From JAQBDA01 sp032124675 (GTDB lineage: Bacteria; Chloroflexota; Anaerolineae; Anaerolineales; UBA4823): a stretch of 29,274 nucleotides of DNA. The translations under genes and the position numbers were made by a program. The first letter of the stretch is position 1; the number at the start of each line of letters is the position of its first letter. The notes under the pieces were generated by a model. It was not told the origin of the DNA, ran no database searches, and saw only the letters and a program-made list of their open reading frames with translations. Of the stretch, positions 7,370-14,600 are shown piece by piece. The stretch is from assembly GCA_032124675.1 (NCBI GenBank), contig JAQBDA010000269.1, positions 1 through 29,274 of the forward strand, written 5' to 3'.

Positions 7370-7783
7370 TTATTTGGGGGGGATTTCGTACAGCTCTATC
7401 AGCACGCCGTTAGCACTTTTGGGGTGGATGAAGGCATATTTCCTGCCGTCTGCGGCAGCTCTTGGTTGATCGTTGATGAGCTGAATGCCCTGTCCCTCGA
7501 GCTGCCGTAGCATCCCGTCGATATCGTCCACCTCCAGGCAGATGTGGTGCATGCCAGGGCCGCGCTTTTCCAGATACTTCGCCAGCCCCGAGTCGTCTGT
7601 GGTGGGTCTGACCAGCTCGATCTCGCTGCTGCCGGCCGGCAGGAAGGCGATCTGGGCTGCTTCTGCGGGGACGTCCTGGAGATGGCTCACCTCCATCCCC
7701 AGCGCCTGGCTCCAGAAACCCAGGGTCTTGTCCATGTCGTCGACGAGGATTGCAATATGGTCGATGCGTTTGACTTTGGGCAT
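7370..7783 (-). CDS. mce: Methylmalonyl-CoA epimerase
   Basis: It interconverts (S)- and (R)-methylmalonyl-CoA, feeding the mutase encoded just upstream on the same strand. It is a glyoxalase/VOC-fold metalloenzyme of 137 aa, the usual size. Expected metal ligands are visible: His9 (RIDHIAILV), the GMHHICLEVDDID block (His79/His80) and Glu130 (VLIELYE). IELVRP around residue 55 is the usual second-strand motif. The frame extends upstream to 7879 through repeat DNA; ATG 7783 is chosen because ACGGAG lies about 7 nt before it and the conserved domain starts there. It is co-directional with the mutase gene, 62 nt downstream, with a perfect palindrome between them. It ends 14 nt from the convergent 12-helix gene. 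Confidence 0.93.
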   Translation of the reverse strand: MPKVKRIDHIAILVDDMDKTLGFWSQALGMEVSHLQDVPAEAAQIAFLPAGSSEIELVRPTTDDSGLAKYLEKRGPGMHHICLEVDDIDGMLRQLEGQGIQLINDQPRAAADGRKYAFIHPKSANGVLIELYEIPPK

Positions 7784-7806
7784 TTTACGCTCCGTAATGA
7801 GTGCAG

Positions 7807-7839
7807 AGACCCTAAAGGTCTTCAAGACCTTTAGGGTCT
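7807..7839. repeat. Perfect 33-nt palindrome between mutase and epimerase genes
   Basis: Arms 7807-7822 and 7824-7839 are exact complements (AGACCCTAAAGGTCTT and its reverse) with a single central C. It lies 6 nt beyond the mutase stop and 23 nt before the epimerase start. In RNA it would form a 14-16 bp hairpin, able to act as a processing, stability or partial termination signal. Palindromes with this CCTAAAGGTCTT wording are recalled as dispersed intergenic repeats in other bacteria. Confidence 0.85.
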
Positions 7840-7845
7840 TGTGAT

Positions 7846-9501
7846 TTATAGAAAAGAGGGTGGTTGGTACTCGCCCCACGCGCCGCGCAGCACGGTGCAG
7901 ATTTCCCCCAGGGTGATGTCATTCTCCACGCACACGACGAACAGCGGCACCAGGTTTTCAGAGCCGTGGGCGGCGGTCTCTACCTGCGCCAGAAGTTCGG
8001 CAGTGCGCCCGTTATCCCGCCGCTCGCGCAGTTCAGCCAGGCGGAGGCGCTGCTCGGCCTCTATGGCCGGGTCCACGCTCAGCCGCTCCAGATCGACCGT
8101 CTCCTCCACCTGGAAGGCGTTGACCCCCACCACGATCTCCTCACCGCGTTCCACCGCTTGCTGGTACCGGTAGGCGGAGGCCTGGATCTCACCCTGGACG
8201 TAGCCCTGTTCGATGGCCGCCAGCGCGCCACCCATGGCGTCGATCTTGTACAGGTATTCGGTCGCGCGCGCTTCGATCTCGTCGGTCAGGTGTTCGATCA
8301 GGTATGAGCCTGCCAGCGGGTCGATGCTGTCGGCAGCGCCCGATTCGTAGGCGATGACCTGCTGCGTACGCAGAGCGACCCGCACCGCCTTCTCAGTGGG
8401 CAGCCATAATGCCTCGTCCATGCTGTTGGTGTGCAGCGACTGCGTGCCGCCCATCACTGCCGCCAGAGCCTGCAGCGCCACGCGCACCACGTTGTTTTCC
8501 GGCTGCTGGGCGGTCAGTGTCGAGCCGCCGGTCTGGGTGTGGAAGCGCAGCATCCACGAGCGCGGGTCTTCTGCGCCGAAGCGCTGGCGCATGATGTTTG
8601 CCCACATGCGCCGGGAGGCGCGGAATTTTGCGATCTCCTCCAGGAAGTTGTTGTGGGCGTTGAAGAAGAAGGAGAGCTGGCTGGCGAAGCCATCTACGTC
8701 CAGCCCGGCATCGACCGCCGCCTGCACGTAGGCGATGGCATTCGCCAGGGTAAAAGCAACTTCCTGCACCGCCGTTGAACCGGCCTCGCGGATATGGTAG
8801 CCGGAGATGCTGATCGTGTTCCAGCGCGGTATCTCGCGCTGGCAGTAGCGGAACACATCCGTGATCAGTCGCATCGACGGCTTGGGGGGGAAGATATACG
8901 TGCCCCTGGCAATATACTCCTTCAAGATGTCATTCTGGATCGTGCCGCGCAGCTTATGCGTCTCGACACCCTGGCGTTTTGCGACGGCGATATACATCGC
9001 CAGCAGGATCGAGGCTGGGGCGTTGATGGTCATCGAGGTCGAGACCTTGCCCAGGGGTATCTCGCGGAACAGTGTGCGCATATCCTCCAGGGACGAGATC
9101 GCGACCCCCACTTTGCCCACCTCCCCGGCAGCGATCGGGTCGTCAGCGTCGTAGCCGATCTGGGTGGGCAGGTCGAAGGCCACCGAAAGTCCGGTCTGTC
9201 CTTGCTCCAGCAGGTAGCGGTAGCGTCGGTTGGACTCGGCTGCGCTGGCATAGCCGGCATACTGGCGCATGGTCCACAGCCGGCCGCGGTACATGGTCGG
9301 CTGCACGCCGCGCGTGAAGGGCGCTTCACCGGGGAAGCCCAGCTTCTCCTGGTACTCCGGACCGGGATCGGGCGGGATGAGCAGCCGCGGGATGGGGATG
9401 TCGGAAGGGGTGCAGAATTCAGGCTTTCGCTCGGGAAAGCGCTCCAGGGTAGGTTTCAGGGTTTCTTCTTCCCATCGCTTCTGTGCGTCGTTGTCGCTCA
9501 T
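7846..9501 (-). CDS. Methylmalonyl-CoA mutase, large (catalytic barrel) chain
   Basis: It is the adenosylcobalamin-dependent isomerase converting (R)-methylmalonyl-CoA to succinyl-CoA. The protein (551 aa) covers only the substrate-binding TIM barrel: RGVQPTMYRGRLWTMRQYAG, GLSVAFDLPTQIGYDADD, TSMTINAPA, GTIQNDILKEYIARGTYIFP, SISGYHIREAG, FHTQTGGSTLTAQQPENN and GGTQSLHTNSMDEA are all hallmark blocks. The C-terminal B12-binding domain (DxHxxG) is absent, as in the split MCM type where it is a separate small subunit; that subunit is not in this window. The frame could begin at TTG 9507, but ATG 9501 has GAGG 7 nt upstream and is preferred. Isobutyryl-CoA or ethylmalonyl-CoA mutase is an alternative, but the adjacent epimerase favours methylmalonyl-CoA. 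Confidence 0.93.
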   Translation of the reverse strand: MSDNDAQKRWEEETLKPTLERFPERKPEFCTPSDIPIPRLLIPPDPGPEYQEKLGFPGEAPFTRGVQPTMYRGRLWTMRQYAGYASAAESNRRYRYLLEQGQTGLSVAFDLPTQIGYDADDPIAAGEVGKVGVAISSLEDMRTLFREIPLGKVSTSMTINAPASILLAMYIAVAKRQGVETHKLRGTIQNDILKEYIARGTYIFPPKPSMRLITDVFRYCQREIPRWNTISISGYHIREAGSTAVQEVAFTLANAIAYVQAAVDAGLDVDGFASQLSFFFNAHNNFLEEIAKFRASRRMWANIMRQRFGAEDPRSWMLRFHTQTGGSTLTAQQPENNVVRVALQALAAVMGGTQSLHTNSMDEALWLPTEKAVRVALRTQQVIAYESGAADSIDPLAGSYLIEHLTDEIEARATEYLYKIDAMGGALAAIEQGYVQGEIQASAYRYQQAVERGEEIVVGVNAFQVEETVDLERLSVDPAIEAEQRLRLAELRERRDNGRTAELLAQVETAAHGSENLVPLFVVCVENDITLGEICTVLRGAWGEYQPPSFL

Positions 9502-9616
9502 ATACAAACCTCGGGCAAGGAGTAAGATCGGGTACCGTTATCAGCCAAAAAGCTGGCACCAGTATAACCGATCAGCAGTAATCGTTGGTGTGTGGTTTGC
9601 AAGGACCGATTTGTGA

Positions 9617-9622
9617 TTTAAT
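9617..9622 (+). promoter_or_regulatory. -10 box directly before the start codon (leaderless candidate)
   Basis: TTTAAT (9617-9622) lies 6 nt before ATG 9629 and no Shine-Dalgarno is present. Transcription would begin at about the A of the ATG. Confidence 0.4.
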
Positions 9623-9628
9623 TAGAGC

Positions 9629-11341
9629 ATGCAGTCCGAACGGAAAGAACCGGACCGGGGGGTGGCTCCCAGATTGCTCTTCCTGGTCGGGGCGACTATC
9701 CTTGTTTTCTATGCGGCCCTGCTGGTGGTGCAGGCTGGCACGCTGCTGGCTGGCGCCAGCTTGCACAATGCCGGAACGCTGCTGGCAGCGGCGCTTGCCC
9801 TGGGTTATTTCTGGCTGGTCGGTATGCGCCTGTACCACCTGCCCGTCAAATCCATGCTGGTGGGATTCGCCGGTCTGATGGTTATCGCGGTTGTGTGCGG
9901 GTTAGTGGCGGCTTATTATTTCGACCTCTCCTGGGATGGCAGGGATTACCAGCAGAAGGCTATCCGCCAGCTTGCCGGGGGTTGGAACCCGGTCTATGTT
10001 GAAATTCAACCGAGCGATATGTACGATAATGCCTGGCTCAACCATTACCCGAAAGGGCCATGGATCGCCGCCGCCTCGGTTGTAAAAGTCACCGGCGGTA
10101 TCGAGAGCGGCAAGATCTTCAACCTGCTGCTGATCGTCGCCGTGTTCCTGATCTCGCTGTCAGCCTTTTGGTCTTATACCCGGCTGCGCTTCTGGCAAAT
10201 GCTCCTGCTCTCGCTGTTCCTGGCTGCCAATCCAGTCAGCACGTCCCAGTCGTTGAGTTACTATGTGGACGGTCAGGTGAGCTCCTTGCTTATCCTGATG
10301 GGGCTGTGCCTGCTGCTTTGCCTGAAGAGCGCCGATTTCGGGCACCTGGCGGCGCTGGCAGCCGTCATCATGCTCGGGCTGAATGTCAAATTCACCGGCA
10401 CAGCTTACACTCTCTTGCTGCTGGCGGTGATTGTTCTTATCACTGTGTTTGCAGGTCAATTTGGCAAATTGACCTACGCAAGAAAAACTATCTGGATGAC
10501 GGTCTTTTTCGGTCTTCTGCTGGGGCTGCTGGTGGTGGGCTACCAGCCGTACGTAACCAACACCCTGCACTACGGGCATCCCTTCTATCCCATCTACGGC
10601 AGCCGGACGTTTAATAAGGAGTTTGTTATTCAAGGTCAGGCTCCACCCGATTTCGAGACGCTGGGCTGGTCGGAGAAGCTGTACCGCTCGATTTTCTCCC
10701 CATCCAGCAGCCAGGTGGGGGTCGATTCGGGTCCGCTCAAGTTCCCGCTCAGGGTATCTCGCCCGGAAGTGACCGCGTTTGCCCGCCCGGATGTGCGCGT
10801 CTCGGGTTGGGGACCGCTGTTCGGCGCTACGCTGGTCGTAGCGCTGGCTGGGCTGGCGCTGCTGTTATTCGTCTCTCGGAAATTTACACTTCGTACCCTG
10901 GCTTTGCTCGGGCTGGTAGCTGGCACGACCCTGCTCAACAGCGAAGCATGGTGGGCGCGCTATTCGCCCCAGCTGTGGCTGCTGCCGGTGATCGTCCTGG
11001 GGGCGCTGTGGCTGGCTGATGACCGGCGCGCTGCCAGAGGCTGGTTGAAGATCATCGGGGCGATACTCTCCATCCTGATGATCGCCAACCTGGTCCTGGT
11101 CTCCGGCGCATACCTGGCATATAACACCCTCAGCTCGCGCCGGCTGCATGCCACCCTGGCTGACCTGCGCCAGAGCAGCGAAGAAGTCATGCTATACTAT
11201 GGCCCTCTGGAGGCAGTTGGCATGCGGCTGCAGGATTACGGCATCCCATACCGATGGGTCGAGCGGCGGGATGAGCTTGCCTGCCCTCGTGAGCTGGAGG
11301 TACAGGTCTTCTACTCCCCGCTGGACTGCCCACCACCTTAG
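9629..11341 (+). CDS. Polytopic membrane protein, GT-C glycosyltransferase-like
   Basis: A 570-aa integral membrane protein with about ten to twelve hydrophobic helices from residue 11 to about 510 and a short soluble C-terminal domain (from about 510). After the first helices a non-membrane loop carries FDLSWDGRDYQQKAIRQL and, further on, NHYPKGPWI. An Asp pair soon after TM1-2 followed by an aromatic/Lys loop is the general look of lipid-linked-sugar GT-C transferases, so that fold is suggested but not proven. The sequence is divergent and the donor and acceptor are unknown. It reads away from the divergent mutase gene, with a leaderless-type start. It could equally be a hypothetical O-antigen-like or EPS membrane protein. 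Confidence 0.6.
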   Translation: MQSERKEPDRGVAPRLLFLVGATILVFYAALLVVQAGTLLAGASLHNAGTLLAAALALGYFWLVGMRLYHLPVKSMLVGFAGLMVIAVVCGLVAAYYFDLSWDGRDYQQKAIRQLAGGWNPVYVEIQPSDMYDNAWLNHYPKGPWIAAASVVKVTGGIESGKIFNLLLIVAVFLISLSAFWSYTRLRFWQMLLLSLFLAANPVSTSQSLSYYVDGQVSSLLILMGLCLLLCLKSADFGHLAALAAVIMLGLNVKFTGTAYTLLLLAVIVLITVFAGQFGKLTYARKTIWMTVFFGLLLGLLVVGYQPYVTNTLHYGHPFYPIYGSRTFNKEFVIQGQAPPDFETLGWSEKLYRSIFSPSSSQVGVDSGPLKFPLRVSRPEVTAFARPDVRVSGWGPLFGATLVVALAGLALLLFVSRKFTLRTLALLGLVAGTTLLNSEAWWARYSPQLWLLPVIVLGALWLADDRRAARGWLKIIGAILSILMIANLVLVSGAYLAYNTLSSRRLHATLADLRQSSEEVMLYYGPLEAVGMRLQDYGIPYRWVERRDELACPRELEVQVFYSPLDCPPP

Positions 11342-11426
11342 CTGCAAACAAGCACCTGAGAACAGCACGACCTTCCCCTGGCAAGATTTCATGCATTTAT
11401 CGTTTTATGGATTGGTGGACCCCGAA

Positions 11427-12665
11427 ATGCAGATTTTAACCGTAGATGTAGGTACCGGTACGCAAGACATCTTCCTGTACGACTCCCGCCTGGACCTGGA
11501 GAACAACTTCAAGCTGGTGGTGCCTTCGCCAACCATGATGGTGCACCACAAGATCAAGCGCGCCACCCGGCTGCGGCAGCCGATCCTGCTCACAGGGGTG
11601 ATCATGGGTGGCGGGCCTAGCCAGTGGGCGGCGGAAGACCACGCCCGCGCTGGCCTGCCGGTATATGCCACGCCGGACGCGGGGCGCTCGTTCAACGACG
11701 ACCTGGATGCAGTGCGCGAGATGGGGGTGCAGGTGGTCAGCGAGGATGAGGCGGCTCGCCTGCCGGAAACAGTGCAGCGCCTGGAGCTGCGCGATTTCGA
11801 TTTCCAGGCTATAGCCCGCTCGCTGGGTGAGTTCGGCGTGGCGTTGGACGATCTGGCAGCGGTGGCGGTGGCGGTCTTCGACCACGGCAACTCCCCGCCT
11901 GGCTACTCCGACCGCCAGTTCCGCTTCGACTACCTGGATGCGCGCATCCGCGCTGAGAACCGCCTGAGCGCCTTCGCCTACCGTTCCGAACAGGTGCCCG
12001 AGATCATGACCCGCCTGCAGGCAGTTGTGGCTTCAGCGGATGATGTAGACGCCCCATTGGTGGTGATGGATACCGCCCCGGCAGCGGTGCTGGGAGCGAC
12101 CTTCGACCCGCGGCTGGCTCCCTTGCCCCGCAAATTGATCGCCAACGTGGGCAATTTCCACACCCTGGCTTTCCGCCTGGGACCATCCGGGATTGAGGGC
12201 GTCTTCGAGCACCATACCGGTCTGATCGACCGCCCCAAGCTGGAAGGCCTGCTGCGCCTCCTGGCGGATGGCAGCCTGCAGCACGCCGATGTGTTCGGCG
12301 ACCACGGTCATGGGGCGTTGATCTATGCTGACCAGCCGCTGGCGCTGGGCGATGGTGGTTTCGATGTGGCGGTCACCGGCCCGCGCCGCAATCTGTTTCG
12401 TGAGACTTCTGACCGCAGCGTCGCAAGCGACGGCGACCCCTGGCGATCCTATGGATCGAGTCGACCGCCGACCGCACACACTAACCCCCTAACCCCTGTT
12501 CCCCTGACCCCTTATTTCGCCGTGCCCTTTGGCGACATGATGATCGCCGGCTGCTTCGGGCTGTTGGCGGCGGTGGCGGATGTGCTGCCCGAGTTGGGCG
12601 AGCCGGTACGCGCCTCGTTGGCAGGCGCCGGCGGCAGCGGCACCCCTCCCTGGGAAATCGCTTAA
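11427..12665 (+). CDS. DUF1786-family protein with ASKHA-like N-terminus and an internal insertion
   Basis: This 412-aa protein begins MQILTVDVGTGTQDIFLYD, a phosphate-loop-like motif of the actin/sugar-kinase fold. Further blocks are ITGVIMGGGP-like (LLTGVIMGGGPSQWAA), VFDHGNSP, FDYLDARI, VMDTAPAAVLGA, IANVGNFHTLAF and PFGDMMIAGCFGLL. This matches DUF1786 (PF08735), proteins once labelled putative pyruvate formate-lyase activating enzymes; the real activity is unknown. The frame runs back to 11148, but ATG 11427 has GGTGGA 7 nt upstream and starts the conserved domain. Oddity: between GPRRNLFRE (about residue 327) and PYFAVPFGDMM (about 363) lie some 35 Ser/Pro/Thr-rich residues that the family normally lacks. 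They are encoded by intergenic-type repeat DNA (12402-12512). The reading frame survives. Confidence 0.8.
   Translation: MQILTVDVGTGTQDIFLYDSRLDLENNFKLVVPSPTMMVHHKIKRATRLRQPILLTGVIMGGGPSQWAAEDHARAGLPVYATPDAGRSFNDDLDAVREMGVQVVSEDEAARLPETVQRLELRDFDFQAIARSLGEFGVALDDLAAVAVAVFDHGNSPPGYSDRQFRFDYLDARIRAENRLSAFAYRSEQVPEIMTRLQAVVASADDVDAPLVVMDTAPAAVLGATFDPRLAPLPRKLIANVGNFHTLAFRLGPSGIEGVFEHHTGLIDRPKLEGLLRLLADGSLQHADVFGDHGHGALIYADQPLALGDGGFDVAVTGPRRNLFRETSDRSVASDGDPWRSYGSSRPPTAHTNPLTPVPLTPYFAVPFGDMMIAGCFGLLAAVADVLPELGEPVRASLAGAGGSGTPPWEIA
12481..12516 (+). repeat. C-rich CCCCTAACCCC tract inside a gene
   Basis: A run of CTAACCCCC, TAACCCCTG, TTCCCCTGA and CCCCTTAT units sits inside the DUF1786 gene. 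It is of the same type as the intergenic tracts at 5501-5519 and 16129-16155, and encodes the Asn-Pro-Leu-Thr-Pro-Val-Pro-Leu-Thr-Pro stretch. Confidence 0.55.
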
Positions 12666-12679
12666 TCTTCTCACCTAAG

Positions 12680-12770
12680 AGACATAGTGTTCACGGAGTA
12701 TTTGTATTTACCGCGAAGAAGCTTATAAAAAACGTCTCTCCGTTCTCAGTGTCTCTGCGGTAGGTTTGTC
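12680..12770. repeat. Intergenic CTCCGTG-type repeat in inverted arrangement
   Basis: The gap between the convergent DUF1786 and regulator genes contains GTTCACGGAG and TTACCGCG (the CTCCGTGAAC and CGCGGTAA words on the minus strand), then CTCTCCGTTCTCAGTGTCTCTGCGGTA on the plus strand in broken form. The words match the repeat at 75-165. The arrangement is an imperfect inverted pair with an AT-rich centre and may act as a weak two-way terminator. Confidence 0.45.
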
Positions 12771-12774
12771 CTTA

Positions 12775-13767
12775 TCAGGGATTTAGCTGTTCCCCGCAGT
12801 GGCTGTTCTCGTAGCCGGGCAGCTCCTCCAGGCTGTGCCGGAAAGCTTTGCTCTGCAGGTAGTCCAGGATGACCTGTACTTTGCGCTCCTGCAACGCATC
12901 TTCGGGCAGCACCAGGTCGAAGCGTTCCTGGAAGAGGGGGATGAAATCCAGCCCGGCAGCTCGCGCGGCCGCCTCCAGCCCCAGGCCTGCATCTGCCCGG
13001 CGAGAGCGGATCGCCTGAGCCACGGCGGTGTGGGTGGTCGCCTGGCGCTTGTAGCCGCGCAGCTTCTCCACAGGCAGTGCTAATAACCCCAGCATCCTAT
13101 CCAGCCACAGGCGCGTCCCCGAACCGCGATTGCGGTTGATAAAGGTGATATCGCCGCGTGCCAGATCCTCCAGGCCCTCGATTTGCCGCGGGTTGCCGGG
13201 CGCCAGCATCAGCCCCTGGGCGCGCTGCGCCAGCGTGACCAGAGTCACCGGGCGGTCGGGGAAGAAATGGCGCACGTAGGGCAGGTTGTATTCGCCGCTC
13301 TCGACGTCCAGCAGGTGGCAGGCGGTCAGGTTGGTGATACCCTGGCGCAGCGCCACCAGCCCGTCCAGGCTGCCCACCGGCAGGACCAGCATGGCGATCC
13401 CTGCTCTCTCGCCGACCTGCTGTGCGAGCTGGTTGAGTGCCAGGTCGTGGCTGCCCATCAGCACCACGGTCTGGCTGCGCGGCAGGTCGGGCAGGATGGT
13501 CTCCTGGTAGATGTACGCGCGCGCTTTCGCCTGGTAGTATTTTTCCACGAACCCGCCGGAGGCCTGCGCGGTGACCAGTTCCACCAGCCCGGCCTCTTCG
13601 AGCTGTTTGAGGTGGTGCCGCACCCAGGCCGGGTGTTCGCCCATGGCCGCCCCGAGCTGGCTCAGCGTGGCGGGCCGCGCCATCAGCCGGCGCAGGATCG
13701 CCAGCCGGCGCGGGTCGGAGAGCAGCTTGATCTGTTCCAGGGATTTGATATATTCGATGCTGGACAT
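12775..13767 (-). CDS. ArsR-like winged-helix regulator fused to a PBP-like ligand domain
   Basis: This 330-aa protein has an N-terminal winged helix (about residues 8-85: LEQIKLLSDPRRLAILRRL, then ATLSQLGAAMG and WVRHHLKQLEEAGLVEL). A periplasmic-binding-protein-like domain (about 100-310) follows, of the PBP_like (PF12727) type seen in molybdate/oxyanion-related regulators. FINRNRGSGTRLWLDRML and ADAGLGLEAAARAAGLDFIPL are its most typical blocks. No signal peptide is present, so the ligand domain is cytosolic. It starts 27 nt after the HEPN gene on the same strand and is probably the last gene of an MNT-HEPN-regulator operon. The ligand is unknown; a molybdate- or tungstate-like oxyanion is a guess from the domain family. 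Confidence 0.82.
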   Translation of the reverse strand: MSSIEYIKSLEQIKLLSDPRRLAILRRLMARPATLSQLGAAMGEHPAWVRHHLKQLEEAGLVELVTAQASGGFVEKYYQAKARAYIYQETILPDLPRSQTVVLMGSHDLALNQLAQQVGERAGIAMLVLPVGSLDGLVALRQGITNLTACHLLDVESGEYNLPYVRHFFPDRPVTLVTLAQRAQGLMLAPGNPRQIEGLEDLARGDITFINRNRGSGTRLWLDRMLGLLALPVEKLRGYKRQATTHTAVAQAIRSRRADAGLGLEAAARAAGLDFIPLFQERFDLVLPEDALQERKVQVILDYLQSKAFRHSLEELPGYENSHCGEQLNP

Positions 13768-13793
13768 CGGTTTCTCGCCCGGACCCTAGATAT

Positions 13794-14177
13794 TTAATCC
13801 AACCCAAGTTTAGTTCGAATAAACCCCCATACCCTCTTGGCTGCCGACAAAGCCGTCCTGGCATCCGGTTTTTCAGCCGATTGCCCCGGATAACGGTACT
13901 GGACGGCGAAACCTTCGAGTAAATTCAAATCCGGTTGCATCAGAAGATGAACCGGCTCGAATTCGATAATCAACGCAAGAAGTTCCGCCAGGCTGTGGGT
14001 TCTTGGCACCGTGCGTCCGTTTTCTTGCAGCACCGCTTTGAGGTATTTTTCTGCGGTTTGTTGAGCGTGGAAACAGACTGCATCGTAGTTCGGCAGGTTT
14101 CGGGCGCGCATTTCCCTGCTTGCAGTCGCAAAATCCCCCTCTGCTTTATCGATCCACTCAATCGTCAGCGGATTCAT
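13794..14177 (-). CDS. HEPN-domain protein (partner of the MNT nucleotidyltransferase)
   Basis: A 127-aa all-helical HEPN protein. YDAVCFHAQQTAEKYLKAVL (31-50), PRTHSLAELL (58-67) and LLEGFAVQYRYPG are the characteristic blocks. HEPN proteins paired with minimal nucleotidyltransferases often form toxin-antitoxin pairs, in which HEPN is an RNase and the MNT protein neutralises it, for example by AMPylation. An R-x5-H pattern exists (Arg55-His61), but it falls on the family's conserved TH(S/D)L position and is not proof of RNase activity. The HepT-type RX4HXY motif is not seen. ATG 14177 fits the family start; an in-frame ATG at 14195 is possible. It overlaps the MNT gene by 20 nt, so the two are translationally coupled. 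Confidence 0.82.
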   Translation of the reverse strand: MNPLTIEWIDKAEGDFATASREMRARNLPNYDAVCFHAQQTAEKYLKAVLQENGRTVPRTHSLAELLALIIEFEPVHLLMQPDLNLLEGFAVQYRYPGQSAEKPDARTALSAAKRVWGFIRTKLGLD

Positions 14178-14523
14178 ACACTGTAACGCCATCATCCAGA
14201 ATGGATTTCAGGAATGAATCACCCCATTCCAGCCGTTGCTGAACCTGCTCGGGAGTGTAGACCAGGATATCGGTGCCAAATAATGGGTTTACGAATTGTC
14301 GTATTTGTTGAGCTTGCTCCGGTCCCCGCAATGGAGTGTCCATGATGACCAGCAGGTCGACATCGCTCTCCGGACCTGGTTCACCTGCTGCGTATGACCC
14401 GAATACAATGATGCGTTGGGGGTGAAAACCTTGAGCAATTCTGTGTACTAATTCGCGCACAACGTCTTCCGGAATCTTTGTGCGTTCAGTTATGAGAGGC
14501 GCGTGCAGGTAATCAGCGGTCAT
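14158..14523 (-). CDS. Minimal nucleotidyltransferase (MNT), polymerase-beta-like
   Basis: A 121-aa nucleotidyltransferase. IIVFGSYAAGEPGPESDVDLLV carries the GS motif (Gly42-Ser43) and the two metal-binding Asp residues (Asp54, Asp56); a third Asp is at 85 (FGTDILVYT). The active site therefore looks complete. In MntA/HepT-like pairs the MNT protein is the antitoxin or modifier of the HEPN partner encoded next. A longer frame from TTG 14532 is possible, but ATG 14523 is preferred. TATAAT at 14542-14537 gives a very short 5' leader and no Shine-Dalgarno is visible. The IS66 element is inserted 59 nt upstream of this -10 box. Confidence 0.85.
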   Translation of the reverse strand: MTADYLHAPLITERTKIPEDVVRELVHRIAQGFHPQRIIVFGSYAAGEPGPESDVDLLVIMDTPLRGPEQAQQIRQFVNPLFGTDILVYTPEQVQQRLEWGDSFLKSILDDGVTVYESADD

Positions 14524-14536
14524 AATATTCAATCAG

Positions 14537-14542
14537 ATTATA
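14537..14542 (-). promoter_or_regulatory. -10 box of the MNT-HEPN-regulator operon
   Basis: A perfect TATAAT on the minus strand (14542 to 14537) lies 13 nt before ATG 14523. No convincing -35 hexamer is seen at 16-18 nt. The surrounding 14530-14575 is strongly AT-rich (TATATATATC). Confidence 0.5.
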
Positions 14543-14592
14543 CAACAGTATATATATCGCAGATACAACATCACAAACCTCGAAATTTGTGT

Positions 14593-14600
14593 CTTTGGTT
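14593..14600 (+). repeat. Left copy of the IS target-site duplication
   Basis: CTTTGGTT, identical to 16047-16054 on the other side of the IS. Joining the flanks at one copy restores a continuous intergenic sequence. Confidence 0.9.

Noticed and set aside
11148..11426. N-terminal extension of the DUF1786 gene
   Set aside because: It overlaps the end of the upstream membrane-protein gene in another frame; the conserved domain and a ribosome site support ATG 11427.
13794..14177. HEPN protein as a proven HepT-type RNase toxin
   Set aside because: The RX4HXY motif is not present; the R-x5-H reading falls on a generally conserved TH position, so only the domain, not the activity, is claimed.
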